Positions 26,625 through 35,179 of a stretch of 64,000 nt of DNA are shown here, one piece after another; position 1 is the stretch's first letter; every line of letters starts with the position of its first letter. A program made the translations under genes and the position numbers. The DNA comes from Paludibacteraceae bacterium (lineage in GTDB: Bacteria; Bacteroidota; Bacteroidia; Bacteroidales; Paludibacteraceae), in contig JAGCLD010000007.1 of the NCBI GenBank assembly GCA_017647145.1, positions 62,001 to 126,000 of the forward strand, read 5' to 3'. Below the pieces are notes generated by a model. The model was not told the DNA's origin, did no database searches, and saw only the letters and a program-made list of their open reading frames with translations.

Positions 26625-26975
26625 ATGCCAAGATCAGTAAATCACGTTGCTTCACGTACAAGAAGAAAAAGAATTTTAAGCCTCACAAGAGGTTATTTTG
26701 GTGCTCGCCGTAACGTATGGACCGTAGCCAAAAACACATGGGAAAAAGGTTTGCAATATGCATATCGCGACCGCAAAAACAAAAAACGTAGCTTCCGCGC
26801 ATTGTGGATTCAACGTATCAATGCAGCTGCTCGCCTTGAAGGTTTCTCATATTCTCAATTGATGGGTGCTTTGCACAAATCAGGAATTGAAATTAACCGC
26901 AAAGTATTGGCTGACTTAGCTATGAATCACCCAGAAGCATTCAAAGCTATTGTTGCTAAAGCTAAAAACGCTTAA
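26625..26975 (+). CDS. rplT: Ribosomal protein L20
   Basis: 116 residues, basic N-terminus ([20 protein letters not shown]) and globular C-terminus, as in all L20 proteins. Needed early in 50S assembly and, in other bacteria, represses its own operon. The roughly 100-base gap before it could hold a regulatory site, but I see no distinct structure there. A strong terminator follows. Confidence 0.97.
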   Translation: MPRSVNHVASRTRRKRILSLTRGYFGARRNVWTVAKNTWEKGLQYAYRDRKNKKRSFRALWIQRINAAARLEGFSYSQLMGALHKSGIEINRKVLADLAMNHPEAFKAIVAKAKNA

Positions 26976-26991
26976 ACAGCCTAACATAGTT

Positions 26992-27032
26992 ATAGTAAAA
27001 AGTCCAGGCAAATTGTCTGGACTTTTTACTAT
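26992..27032 (+). terminator. Terminator of infC-rpmI-rplT
   Basis: Perfect 16-bp stem (26992-27007 with 27017-27032) with a GC-rich tip (AGTCCAG/CTGGACT) and T-rich right arm. Confidence 0.9.
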
Positions 27033-27071
27033 CCAACCAAGACACAACACACACAAAGCCACACAGTCTTT

Positions 27072-28256
27072 ATGCTCCCAATCAAAGAATTTAACTACAC
27101 GCTTAGCGACGAACAAATAGCCAAATACCCCATCTCGCCACGCGACCACTCCAAACTCCTACTATACAAAGGAGGACAAATCAGCCACGACATCTTCTAC
27201 AACATTGGGCAACACATCAAAGACAATTCACTACTCGTGTACAACAACACACGCGTAATACAAGCACGCCTTATTTTTCAAAAGAAAACAGGAGCAAGAA
27301 TAGAACTATTCTGCCTGGAGCCACTCGCACCGCGAGAATATACGCTTTCACTATCAGCCATGGAAGAATGCGAGTGGGAATGCCTTGTAGGAAACTCCAA
27401 AAAATGGAAAGACGACCCCCTAGAACTACACATCCCATCCATCGGAGTAACACTAACAGCCACAAGAATAGAAAACCTGGAATTCTCACAACGCATACGT
27501 TTCACATGGGACAATCCACAAATAAGCTTTGGAGAACTATTAGACGCAATTGGCGAACTACCCATTCCGCCCTACCTAAATCGTCCCACCGAAGATAGCG
27601 ACAAAGAAAACTACCAAACAGTCTATTCACGCATCCAAGGCTCAGTAGCAGCACCTACAGCCGGACTGCACTTCACCGAGCATGTAATCCAACAACTCAA
27701 AGAACAAGGGCTCACATTCGAGGAAATAACCCTACACGTAGGAGCAGGCACCTTCCGCCCCGTCAAAACAGAAGATGCCAACCAACACATCATGCACACA
27801 GAAACCATAATTCTGCGCAGAGAAAGCATTGAAGCCCTACAAAAAAATGCAGGCAATATCATTGCCATAGGCACCACCACAGTGCGCACATTAGAATCGC
27901 TCTACTTCCTGGGCCACCAAGACTGGGACGAACACACCACACCGGAAGTCAAGCAATTTGACCCCTATAAGACCAACTATACCATGACAGCAAGCCAGGC
28001 ACTCCAAAACGTCTTAGACACCATGACAAGAAACAACACCGACATACTGGAAGCACGCACACAAATCATGATTAAACCCGGATACACATTCCGCATAATA
28101 AAAGGAATGATCACTAACTTCCACCAGCCTCAAAGCACCCTTCTGCTACTCGTGTCAGCACTCATAGGAGAAGACTGGAAGAAAGTCTATCAATACGCCC
28201 AAGAACAACAATTCCGCTTCCTCAGCTATGGCGACAGTTCACTACTTTTACCCTAA
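27072..28256 (+). CDS. queA: QueA, S-adenosylmethionine:tRNA ribosyltransferase-isomerase
   Basis: Transfers the ribosyl part of SAM to 7-aminomethyl-deazaguanine in tRNA, making epoxyqueuosine. The N-terminus has the family's DEQIAKYPISPRDHSKLLLY and LLVYNNTRVIQARL. The centre shows VAAPTAGLHFTEHVIQQL and LHVGAGTFRPV. The end has ITNFHQPQSTLLLLVSALIG. The length of 394 is longer than the E. coli enzyme (356), with insertions typical of Bacteroidota copies. It stands alone after the ribosomal terminator; other queuosine genes are not in the window. Confidence 0.94.
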   Translation: MLPIKEFNYTLSDEQIAKYPISPRDHSKLLLYKGGQISHDIFYNIGQHIKDNSLLVYNNTRVIQARLIFQKKTGARIELFCLEPLAPREYTLSLSAMEECEWECLVGNSKKWKDDPLELHIPSIGVTLTATRIENLEFSQRIRFTWDNPQISFGELLDAIGELPIPPYLNRPTEDSDKENYQTVYSRIQGSVAAPTAGLHFTEHVIQQLKEQGLTFEEITLHVGAGTFRPVKTEDANQHIMHTETIILRRESIEALQKNAGNIIAIGTTTVRTLESLYFLGHQDWDEHTTPEVKQFDPYKTNYTMTASQALQNVLDTMTRNNTDILEARTQIMIKPGYTFRIIKGMITNFHQPQSTLLLLVSALIGEDWKKVYQYAQEQQFRFLSYGDSSLLLP

Positions 28257-28583
28257 GGCAAACACTGGATGTACACAACTTTAAAATTATAAGCAGAGAA
28301 GAACAAACAAACTGATATTTTATAGCAAAATGATATAAAAAATGTATTTTGCAACCTACAGACAAAACAAATGCAACTAAAAAGCAAAATAAATAAACAA
28401 AAGGTAAGAAACAGAAAACAAAACAGCTGGTTATAAATTTGAAGTACACCCCTAAAAAGAGCCAAAAATGTGTTGCATAACATACTTTACCCTCTTGCAG
28501 GAACGAACAAAAAACGCTTATTTTGCGACTGACAATTAAAACAACACAATCTTTTTTATACCTTAAAAAACTAATACCTATAG

Positions 28584-28615
28584 AAAGTAGGACTTTGTGA
28601 AAAGTCCTACTTTTT
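28584..28615 (+). terminator. Orphan intrinsic terminator
   Basis: 12-bp stem AAAGTAGGACTT (28584-28595) with AAGTCCTACTTT (28602-28613) followed by TT. It is 330 bases past queA, too far for a simple queA terminator, so it may end an unrecognised small RNA. Confidence 0.7.
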
Positions 28616-28702
28616 GTTTATTAAAATGACATCGCATTATCCCCTCCAACAACAATAACATCCACAGAAGATTCATTCAACGAGATTGAAAATTTTGCTC
28701 CC

Positions 28703-28885
28703 CATTCCCGACCTCCGGTCGCCTACCCGTTGCCTTTCGCTTAATTGCAAATTTGGATAAGACGGACCCCCTCCGCTCCATTTCGCTAAAGCTTCATTTC
28801 GCTCGGAACTCCGTCGTGTCGGGGACGACACTCCCCTCGCTCGGCACGAATTGACATTTAGTCAATTCTATAAATACCTCGCTAC
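28703..28885. repeat. Copy of the dispersed GC-rich hairpin repeat
   Basis: CCATTCCCGACCTCCGGTCG, then CCTACCCGTTGCCTTTCGCT, matches 16915-16975. The following CCTCGCTCGGCACGAATTGA and TTTAGTCAATTC continue as the CTCGGCA-plus-hairpin module seen at 16998 and 62770, with yet another inner stem. Confidence 0.65.
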
Positions 28886-29015
28886 GCCCCTAGTCCAGGG
28901 CGACAGTGCTTTTTTAATTACCACTTGTATGTGGCGAGTTATAGCCTTTTATTATAAATGGATCCTATAAGTACCTCGCTATTTCCTCTAAAGGGGTACA
29001 ATGCTTTTTAGTTAG
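28868..29015. repeat. Two diverged 50-base repeats
   Basis: CTATAAATACCTCGCTA (28868) and CTATAAGTACCTCGCTA (28965) each lead, after about 24 unlike bases, to CAGTGCTTTTTT or CAATGCTTTTTA. The GGCGAGTTATAG between them can pair with either repeat start. Confidence 0.6.
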
Positions 29016-29059
29016 TTTTGGGTTATTGATTGTAGGGTATTTTTACCGGACAGCTATAT

Positions 29060-29087
29060 AAAAAAGACAACCTGAAGTTGTCTTTTT
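29060..29087 (-). terminator. Terminator downstream of tsaE
   Basis: 10-bp stem AAAAGACAAC (29062-29071) with GTTGTCTTTT (29077-29086), T-rich on both sides, so it can work in both directions. It lies about 75 bases past the end of the minus-strand tsaE. Confidence 0.75.
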
Positions 29088-29119
29088 AGCTTTATTGCTA
29101 TCCTGTAAAAAAAACTTAA

Positions 29120-29150
29120 TCCTATCTAGTGGTCCCGAGATGGTCGCGGG
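29120..29150. repeat. 11-bp-period array 6 (short form)
   Basis: TCCTA at 29120, GGTCC at 29131 and GGTCG at 29142 follow one another every 11 bases, ending in CGGGGAT. The array at 55871-55922 has the same order of cores with two more units, so the two differ by whole 11-base steps. Confidence 0.75.
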
Positions 29151-29160
29151 GATTTTTGTT

Positions 29161-29580
29161 TTAGTCCTCTATAGTAAGCGTACGCGTACCATCCGGATTT
29201 TCAACAATAGAAACATGACGCGTATCATCCGGCAGGAGCGCCTCAATGTTTTGCGGCCACTCTATCAAACAGAGATTACCACTATACAGATAGTCCTCCG
29301 CACCAAAATCATACGCCTCCTCCGGAGTCTCTATGCGGTAGCAGTCGAAATGATAAATTGTTGCTTGCTCACGGGATGTATATTCATTCACAATAGCAAA
29401 AGTCGGACTATTAACTACATCTTTCACCCCCATAGATTCACAGAGAGCCTTGATAAATGTAGTTTTACCTGCCCCCATATCACCATGAAAAGCAAACACT
29501 TTCCTATGGTCAATGTGCTTTAAAAAGCTATTTGCAGCTTGCGGTAGGGCATCTATATTATTGATTTGAATACTAATCAT
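29161..29580 (-). CDS. tsaE: TsaE, t6A-biosynthesis ATPase
   Basis: 139 residues, P-loop ATPase needed with TsaB, TsaC and TsaD to make the t6A modification of tRNA. Walker A is GDMGAGKTTFIKAL (about residue 34). The family segment VNSPTFAIVNEY follows, then HFDCYR and LIEWPQN. It follows ruvB with a six-base gap, in a run of minus-strand housekeeping genes. tcdA, which acts on the same modification, is elsewhere in the window. Confidence 0.94.
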   Translation of the reverse strand: MISIQINNIDALPQAANSFLKHIDHRKVFAFHGDMGAGKTTFIKALCESMGVKDVVNSPTFAIVNEYTSREQATIYHFDCYRIETPEEAYDFGAEDYLYSGNLCLIEWPQNIEALLPDDTRHVSIVENPDGTRTLTIED

Positions 29581-29586
29581 GAGACA

Positions 29587-30609
29587 TTAAAACAGGGTAC
29601 CAAATTCAGTATTGTAAAGCGTCTTTCCTAAATGTTTATACGCAAGTTCTGTCACTTCACGTCCACGTGGGGTACGCTTCATAAAGCCTTCTTTAATAAG
29701 GAAAGGCTCATAGACTTCCTCCAATGTACCCGGATCTTCACCCAAAGCAGTAGCAATAGTAGTAAGTCCGACAGGCCCACCCTTAAACTTATCAATGATG
29801 GTAAGCAATATCTTATTATCTATTTCATCCAAGCCATGCTTGTCGATATTAAGTGCTTCAAGAGAGTAACGAGCAATCTCCAAGTCGATTTTACCTGAGC
29901 CCTTTACCTGAGCAAAATCGCGCACACGACGCAAAAGAGCATTGGCAATACGAGGAGTACCACGACTCCTTCCTGCAATCTCTTGCGCAGCATGCGAGTT
30001 AATCTCAACACCCAAAAGACGAGCCGAACGCGTAACAATAGATGTGAGCACTTCTGTGTCATAGTATTCCAAGTGACAGTTAATGCCAAAACGAGCACGC
30101 AAAGGACTTGTGAGCAATCCACTGCGTGTTGTAGCACCAATCAGCGTAAAAGGATTAAGATCTATCTGTATAGAACGTGCACTAGGTCCCTTGTCAATCA
30201 TAATATCAATACGATAGTCTTCCATAGCAGAATAGAGATATTCCTCCACCACAGGACTGAGACGGTGAATCTCATCTATAAACAACACATCATTAGTTTC
30301 AAGCGATGTGAGCAAGCCGGCCAAATCTCCGGGTTTATCTAACACAGGACCGGACGTAACCTTAAAACCTACACCGAGCTCATTAGCAACAATATTAGAA
30401 AGCGTAGTCTTACCGAGCCCAGGAGGTCCATGCAAGAGTGTATGGTCTAAACTTTCACCTCGAAGACGTGCAGCCTGAACAAAGATACGCAGGTTTTCAA
30501 CAATCTTGTTTTGCCCACTAAAGTCAGAAAAAGACAAAGGTCGCAAGGCATTTTCAACATCCCTTTCTTTCTCTAACTGTTGTGCTCGTATATTGAAGTT
30601 TTCTTCCAT
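29587..30609 (-). CDS. ruvB: RuvB, Holliday junction branch-migration helicase
   Basis: A AAA+ motor that drives branch migration with RuvA. Walker A is [14 protein letters not shown] (about residue 62), Walker [16 protein letters not shown], sensor 1 [10 protein letters not shown], and the arginine-finger region SPLRARFGI. The C-terminal winged helix ends in [16 protein letters not shown]. 340 residues, normal length. ruvA and ruvC are not nearby. Confidence 0.97.
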   Translation of the reverse strand: MEENFNIRAQQLEKERDVENALRPLSFSDFSGQNKIVENLRIFVQAARLRGESLDHTLLHGPPGLGKTTLSNIVANELGVGFKVTSGPVLDKPGDLAGLLTSLETNDVLFIDEIHRLSPVVEEYLYSAMEDYRIDIMIDKGPSARSIQIDLNPFTLIGATTRSGLLTSPLRARFGINCHLEYYDTEVLTSIVTRSARLLGVEINSHAAQEIAGRSRGTPRIANALLRRVRDFAQVKGSGKIDLEIARYSLEALNIDKHGLDEIDNKILLTIIDKFKGGPVGLTTIATALGEDPGTLEEVYEPFLIKEGFMKRTPRGREVTELAYKHLGKTLYNTEFGTLF

Positions 30610-30614
30610 TCGTA

Positions 30615-31517
30615 TTAATCTTTATTGAGGGTAGTTTCCCTGAAAATATCCTCTATGGAGCGTGTATGCAACGATACATGCAAGAGCGGATTACCACACT
30701 GGACAGCCCATGCAAACAAAGCCTCTCGAATATCTTCCTTACTACCAATACGCCATAACTGAGAAGACATCAATCTCCTTTCATCAATCTGCGGCAATTG
30801 ATTCCACTCTTCTTCGGTAGGAGTACGCTTAAATTGGACATCAAGCATGTATCCGTTCTCTTGTTGAAGCGAAAGATCAGGCAAATCAGCCACAAAACGA
30901 CCATGATTGATTACCACAGCCCTGGTACACATTTCTTTCACTTCTTGCATGATGTGAGTACTAAGCAACACTGTTCTATTTTGTCCCACACGTTTAATCA
31001 GCGAACGTATTTCCTCCAATTGATTAGGGTCAAGGCCTGTAGTAGGCTCATCAAGAATAAGCACTTCGGGATCCGACATCAAAGCCTGTGCAATACCTAC
31101 ACGCTGGCGATAGCCTTTAGAGAGTGCACTAATCTTCTTATGACGCTCCGGTGTGAGTCCTACTTCGCGTATGAGTGTTTCAACGCGCTCATGAGCGTTA
31201 CTCACCTTCTTGAGACCTGCAGCATAGAGCAGATACTCCTGCACGTACATGTCATCATAGAGTGCATTATGTTCAGGGAGATAACCAATCTTTGCAGCAG
31301 TTGCCTGAGGACACTCACTCACCTCCATGCCACACACCTTCACACTACCTGTTTGATACTGATAAGCACCAGTAATAGTACGCATGAGTGTAGTCTTGCC
31401 TGCTCCATTAGGACCCAACAGACCCACTATCTCTCCGCTACCCGCGTAGAAATTTATATCCGTAAGAATGGTACGTTTACCAATATCCTTTTGCAGTGCT
31501 TTAATCTCTATTGACAT
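30615..31517 (-). CDS. gldA: GldA-type ABC transporter ATPase
   Basis: 300 residues. Walker [15 protein letters not shown], signature [15 protein letters not shown], Walker [16 protein letters not shown]. The extended C-terminus resembles GldA, the ATPase of the Gld ABC transporter linked to gliding in flavobacteria and kept in non-gliding Bacteroidota. No GldF/GldG permease gene is adjacent, so a different permease partner is possible. It lies between ribH and ruvB, six bases ahead of ruvB. Confidence 0.82.
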   Translation of the reverse strand: MSIEIKALQKDIGKRTILTDINFYAGSGEIVGLLGPNGAGKTTLMRTITGAYQYQTGSVKVCGMEVSECPQATAAKIGYLPEHNALYDDMYVQEYLLYAAGLKKVSNAHERVETLIREVGLTPERHKKISALSKGYRQRVGIAQALMSDPEVLILDEPTTGLDPNQLEEIRSLIKRVGQNRTVLLSTHIMQEVKEMCTRAVVINHGRFVADLPDLSLQQENGYMLDVQFKRTPTEEEWNQLPQIDERRLMSSQLWRIGSKEDIREALFAWAVQCGNPLLHVSLHTRSIEDIFRETTLNKD

Positions 31518-31574
31518 GTGTTGCTTGTTTTTCTATCTTTGTAAAGATGAAAACAGGGTATTCCCCCTGAGTCT

Positions 31575-32093
31575 TTATAATGCCGTATCTATATTAGCCA
31601 TTTTAATGGCCGTGATTGCTCCTTCTACCCCCTTGTTTCCGAGCACACCCCCTGCTCTATCAAGCGCTTGTTGCTTAGTAAGCGTTGTAAGCACCGAGAA
31701 TATCACCGAACCTTTGCGTTTGCTAAAGTTAATAAAATCTTCGGCATTCAGTTTAGACAGCCCATAGGATACACCCTGACAGATATAGTCAAAGTGTGGT
31801 GTATCACCTTGGATAACACAACCAATAGCAATGATTGCATCATAGGAATGTTCCTGTTGCAACTTATTGGCAGCATAGGTGAGTTCAAAAGTGCCTGGTA
31901 CATGAACCACTTTAATGTTTTGTTCCTGTACTCCATGTTTCACCAAGGTATCATAGGCACCTTCTAATAGAGCATAGGTAATTTCACTATTCCAGTCTGC
32001 TACAGCAATAGCAAAACGCTGACGTTTCAATACGTCAGCGTTAGGAAGTTCATCTGCGTTATATGCAGACAAATTATGGTATTTAGTTGCCAT
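31575..32093 (-). CDS. ribH: Lumazine synthase (6,7-dimethyl-8-ribityllumazine synthase)
   Basis: Penultimate step of riboflavin synthesis; the enzyme usually assembles into a 60-subunit or pentameric shell. Conserved segments are VADWNSEITYALLEGA, VPGTFELTYAA, and AIGCVIQGDTPHFDYICQGV with the catalytic His. 172 residues. It starts eight bases after the TPR gene. No other rib genes and no FMN riboswitch are visible here. Confidence 0.95.
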   Translation of the reverse strand: MATKYHNLSAYNADELPNADVLKRQRFAIAVADWNSEITYALLEGAYDTLVKHGVQEQNIKVVHVPGTFELTYAANKLQQEHSYDAIIAIGCVIQGDTPHFDYICQGVSYGLSKLNAEDFINFSKRKGSVIFSVLTTLTKQQALDRAGGVLGNKGVEGAITAIKMANIDTAL

Positions 32094-32101
32094 AAAGGTC
32101 T

Positions 32102-32785
32102 TTATTTAGCTTGTTCCAAACGAGCAATGTATTTCTCTATATCAGATGCTTCCATGCTTTGTGGATAGTCATTCAAAAGTGCCTTGTAAGCCTCGATAGC
32201 CTTTTGGGTTTCGCCAAGGTGTTCATAGGCAAGTCCCAACTTCTTCAAGCTCATAGGACTGATGATGCTATTGCCTGCTTCAGCAACTGTGTTATAGCAT
32301 TGAACTGCTTGTTTCAGGTTATCAGTAGCTACATAAGCATCACCCAACAATTGTTTAGCAGCCAAAGACATATTTTTGTCTTTATTACCAAATTTCTTCA
32401 GATAACTAATTGCCTCTTCATAGTTACCCAACTTATAGTGACAGATACCGGCATAGTAGTTAGACAACTTACCAGCTTTTGTGATGCCATATTGATCAGC
32501 GATAGCTTCAAAGCCAATGCATACATTATTGTCGCCTTCTAAAGCCACGCGGAATGAATCCACTTGAAAGTAAGCCTGTGCTGTATAGATTTCATTGTTT
32601 GCAGCTTCGTTTTGTGGTTCAATGTAGAAGTTACGGAATGCCAATACAGCCAATACTACCAACACAATGGCAGTAACAGTGTATATAATGGCTTTCTGGT
32701 TCTTTTCGATGAATCTTTCAGATGCAGTCAATGCTTCTTCCACATTGGCCATGCTGTCTTGTTCCAAATTGTTATTCTTTGCCAT
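32102..32785 (-). CDS. Membrane-anchored TPR protein
   Basis: 227 residues. A short cytosolic N-terminus is followed by one transmembrane helix (about 33-55, IIYTVTAIVLVVLAVLAF), then an outward-facing helical domain with tetratricopeptide-type repeats (YYAGICHYKLGNYEEAISYL; LGLAYEHLGETQKAIEAYKA). The topology resembles YfgM-type proteins. The partner is unknown. A -7-like TAAATTTG (minus strand, 32861-32868) lies upstream. Confidence 0.8.
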   Translation of the reverse strand: MAKNNNLEQDSMANVEEALTASERFIEKNQKAIIYTVTAIVLVVLAVLAFRNFYIEPQNEAANNEIYTAQAYFQVDSFRVALEGDNNVCIGFEAIADQYGITKAGKLSNYYAGICHYKLGNYEEAISYLKKFGNKDKNMSLAAKQLLGDAYVATDNLKQAVQCYNTVAEAGNSIISPMSLKKLGLAYEHLGETQKAIEAYKALLNDYPQSMEASDIEKYIARLEQAK

Positions 32786-32920
32786 AATTGTAAGGTTACG
32801 ATATAAATTGTTTCTTAATAATTTCTTTTTAATAGTGCTTATTGTTTGTTAATGCGAGTGCAAATTTAATACTTTTCTGTGTATTATTGAAATTGAAAGC
32901 CAACTATTTTGTGTGTGTAT

Positions 32921-34234
32921 TTATTTTGGTCGTACAAATATCTGTATAGGTGTTCCATTAAAGTTCCACCATTTTCTAATTTTGTTCTCCAAGAAGCGTC
33001 GATAAGGCTCTTTGACATACTGAGGCAAGTTGGCGAAGAACACGAAGGTCGGTACTTGTGTATTTGGTAATTGCGTTACGTACTTAATTTTAATATACTT
33101 ACCTTTGAGAGCCGGTGGCGGATAGTTTTGTATTGTAGGCAACAACATCTCATTAAGTTTAGCAGTGGGCACCTTGCGATTCTTATTTTCAAAGACAGCG
33201 GCTGCTGTTTCCATTACTTTAAAGATACGTTGTTTTGTGAGCGCCGAAGTGAATATAATCGGGAAATCTGTAAATGGGGCTAAACGTTCGCGTATTGCTT
33301 TTTCAAAGTGTGTTATGGTAGCTTGTTCCTTATTTTCAATAAGGTCCCATTTATTGACACATACCACTAGTCCTTTTTTATTTTTCTGTATGAGCGAGAA
33401 GATGTTAAGGTCTTGACTTTCTATTCCGCGTGTGGCGTCAATCATAAGGATACAGACATCAGAATTTTCTATTGCGCGTATTGAACGAACCACGGAATAG
33501 TATTCCAAATCTTCATTTACTTTTGCCTTCTTACGTATTCCGGCTGTATCTACCAAGTAGAAGTCATGGCCGAATTTATTGTATCGCAAATAGATAGAGT
33601 CACGCGTAGTACCTGCTATATCAGTTACGATAGTTCGTTCTTCTCCTAAAAAGGCATTGATAATAGACGATTTACCTGCATTAGGTCTTCCTACGATAGC
33701 GAAACGAGGTAGTTCCTCTTCTATTTCTTCCACCACATCCGGTTTGAAATAAGTGAGCAGTTTATCGAGCAGTTCACCTGTACCCAAACCATTGATAGCA
33801 GAAAGCATAAAAGGATCTCCAAGTCCTAGTTTATAGAATTCAGCTGCTTGGTATTGCAGGTCAAAGGTGTCCACTTTATTTGCCACCAGAATAACCGGCT
33901 TAGTGCAACGTCGCAGAATTTGTGCAACCTCAGTATCAAGATCTGTAATACCACTCACTGTGTCGAGAACGAAAAGTACAATATCCGCTTCATCAATAGC
34001 CAAGGTTACTTGACGCTTAATTTCATCTTCAAACACATCAGTTGAGTTAACCACCCATCCTCCTGTATCCACTACAGAGAACTCCCTTCCATTCCATTCT
34101 GACTTTCCGTATTGTCGGTCGCGTGTAGTACCGGCCTGTTCGTTAACGATGGCTCGTCTTGTTTTAGTAAGACGGTTAAACAATGTTGACTTTCCCACAT
34201 TAGGGCGTCCTACGATGGCAACAATATTTCCCAT
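32921..34234 (-). CDS. der: Der (EngA), double-GTPase ribosome assembly factor
   Basis: Assembly GTPase for the 50S subunit. Two G domains in tandem: [19 protein letters not shown] and NKVD in the first (residues 1-165); [27 protein letters not shown] and NKWD in the second (about 175-345). A KH-like C-terminal domain ends in [12 protein letters not shown] take 34234 ([14 protein letters not shown]) as the start; an ATG 33 bases upstream adds residues not usual in the family. Confidence 0.96.
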   Translation of the reverse strand: MGNIVAIVGRPNVGKSTLFNRLTKTRRAIVNEQAGTTRDRQYGKSEWNGREFSVVDTGGWVVNSTDVFEDEIKRQVTLAIDEADIVLFVLDTVSGITDLDTEVAQILRRCTKPVILVANKVDTFDLQYQAAEFYKLGLGDPFMLSAINGLGTGELLDKLLTYFKPDVVEEIEEELPRFAIVGRPNAGKSSIINAFLGEERTIVTDIAGTTRDSIYLRYNKFGHDFYLVDTAGIRKKAKVNEDLEYYSVVRSIRAIENSDVCILMIDATRGIESQDLNIFSLIQKNKKGLVVCVNKWDLIENKEQATITHFEKAIRERLAPFTDFPIIFTSALTKQRIFKVMETAAAVFENKNRKVPTAKLNEMLLPTIQNYPPPALKGKYIKIKYVTQLPNTQVPTFVFFANLPQYVKEPYRRFLENKIRKWWNFNGTPIQIFVRPK

Positions 34235-34352
34235 TTTAGTTTGTTTTGGGGAGTTGAACACTCCCAATTATACATTTATTAATTTCATTCAGACTGACTT
34301 TCACAAGCCTTGTCTGTGGGTTAAAATATTTTCTATTAGGCATTTTGCTTTG

Positions 34353-34384
34353 CAAAGATACACCAAAAGGATTGTTTCTGCAAA
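34353..34384 (-). promoter_or_regulatory. Promoter of der
   Basis: On the minus strand TTTG (34381-34384), 20-base spacer, TATCTTTG (34353-34360): a full match. The predicted leader is about 110 bases. The promoter lies just inside the intergenic gap after the DUF3109 gene. Confidence 0.75.
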
Positions 34385-34390
34385 TGCGAT

Positions 34391-34975
34391 TTACATATCT
34401 TTTCTTGCCTGTTTGAGTTCTTTAGCGGCCACTTCAAGTTGTGCATACCACTCAGTTCCAAAACGCCGTATGAGTGGTTCTTTTAGGAATTTATAAACAG
34501 GAAGCCCTACTTTCTGTCCGCATGTACGAGCACATTGACAGACACTCCATTGGTGGTATTGAACAGCAGTAAACTTCTTATATCTTGCTAATCGGATGGG
34601 ATAGAGATGGCAAGAGATGGGTTTGTAAAACTTTATTTTTCCTTCCCGGTATGCCTTTTCGATGGCACACTTACAAGTACCATCCTCATCCGTGTAGGTA
34701 AAAACACATTCAGCCCCATCCACAATAGAGGTAACCGGCTCACCATCTTCATCTATATAACTCACTCCATGTTGTTCAATCACTTGTTTTGCTTTCTCTG
34801 AGAGGTCATTCCAAATGACCGGGAGTATTTGTTCTATTTCTTTGATTTCCGCTGGTTCAAGAGGTGCTCCTGCATCTCCTTCTATACAACAAATGCCTTT
34901 GCAGGCGTTCAAATCACAAAGGAATTGCTCTTCAACAACGTCAAAACTTACGATAGTGTCGTCTATTTGTAGCAT
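34391..34975 (-). CDS. DUF3109 family cysteine-rich protein
   Basis: 194 residues from the start at 34975 (MLQIDDTIVSFDVVEE); the longer frame from 35017 would run into the leader hairpin. Eight or more conserved Cys are arranged as CDLNACKGICC, then CVFTYTDEDGTCKCAIE, then CHLYPIR, then CQCARTCG, as in DUF3109/YkgJ-type proteins thought to bind a zinc ion or an Fe-S cluster. The function is unknown. It is a monocistronic gene with an unusual leader. Confidence 0.85.
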   Translation of the reverse strand: MLQIDDTIVSFDVVEEQFLCDLNACKGICCIEGDAGAPLEPAEIKEIEQILPVIWNDLSEKAKQVIEQHGVSYIDEDGEPVTSIVDGAECVFTYTDEDGTCKCAIEKAYREGKIKFYKPISCHLYPIRLARYKKFTAVQYHQWSVCQCARTCGQKVGLPVYKFLKEPLIRRFGTEWYAQLEVAAKELKQARKDM

Positions 34976-34992
34976 AATAGTGTGTTTTACAT

Positions 34993-35062
34993 AAAAAGAA
35001 AGGTTGTCTCTCGACAACCCAATCTCTCAATTAACCTTAAATCTAATACTATGAAAAAATCA
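34993..35062 (-). ncRNA. Candidate small RNA or attenuator leader before the DUF3109 gene
   Basis: The promoter at 35068-35099 predicts transcription from about 35062. After roughly 45 bases the minus strand forms the hairpin GGTTGTC-GAGA-GACAACC (35002-35019), followed by TTTCTTTTT, a textbook intrinsic terminator, 20 bases before the gene start. A 70-base promoter-to-terminator unit is thus either a free small RNA or an attenuated leader. I cannot match it to a named family from memory with certainty. Confidence 0.5.
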
Positions 35063-35067
35063 CGCTG

Positions 35068-35099
35068 CAAAGATACGACTTTATTTTGAAACAGACAAA
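35068..35099 (-). promoter_or_regulatory. Promoter before the DUF3109 leader
   Basis: On the minus strand TTTG (35096-35099), 20-base spacer, TATCTTTG (35068-35075). Confidence 0.75.
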
Positions 35100-35179
35100 A
35101 AAATCATGCTTTACAACACATTTTCTCCATCATCCTGATTTATCAAACAGAGGGAAATCAAGTCTTTCAACTGATAGGA

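Larger units (their letters stand above)
28257..29160. other. Gene-free region with hairpins and repeats between queA and tsaE
   Basis: About 900 bases without a supportable gene. The first 320 are A-rich and hold short open frames without coding character. A terminator-like hairpin follows at 28584. 28680-28880 carries the dispersed GC-rich repeat seen also near 16911 and the hairpin TTGACATTTAGTCAA. 28868-29015 has two related 50-base repeats. A second terminator lies at 29060 and an 11-bp array at 29120. Small RNAs are possible but none can be identified. Confidence 0.6.

Noticed and set aside
28222-28483. Overlapping minus-strand frames rich in Phe, Cys and Leu downstream of queA
   Set aside because: They reflect an A-rich plus strand and have no promoter, start context or conserved motif.
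31510-31548. Plus-strand TATCTTTG near 31534 as a promoter
   Set aside because: It points into the 3' ends of minus-strand genes and has no plus-strand gene to serve.
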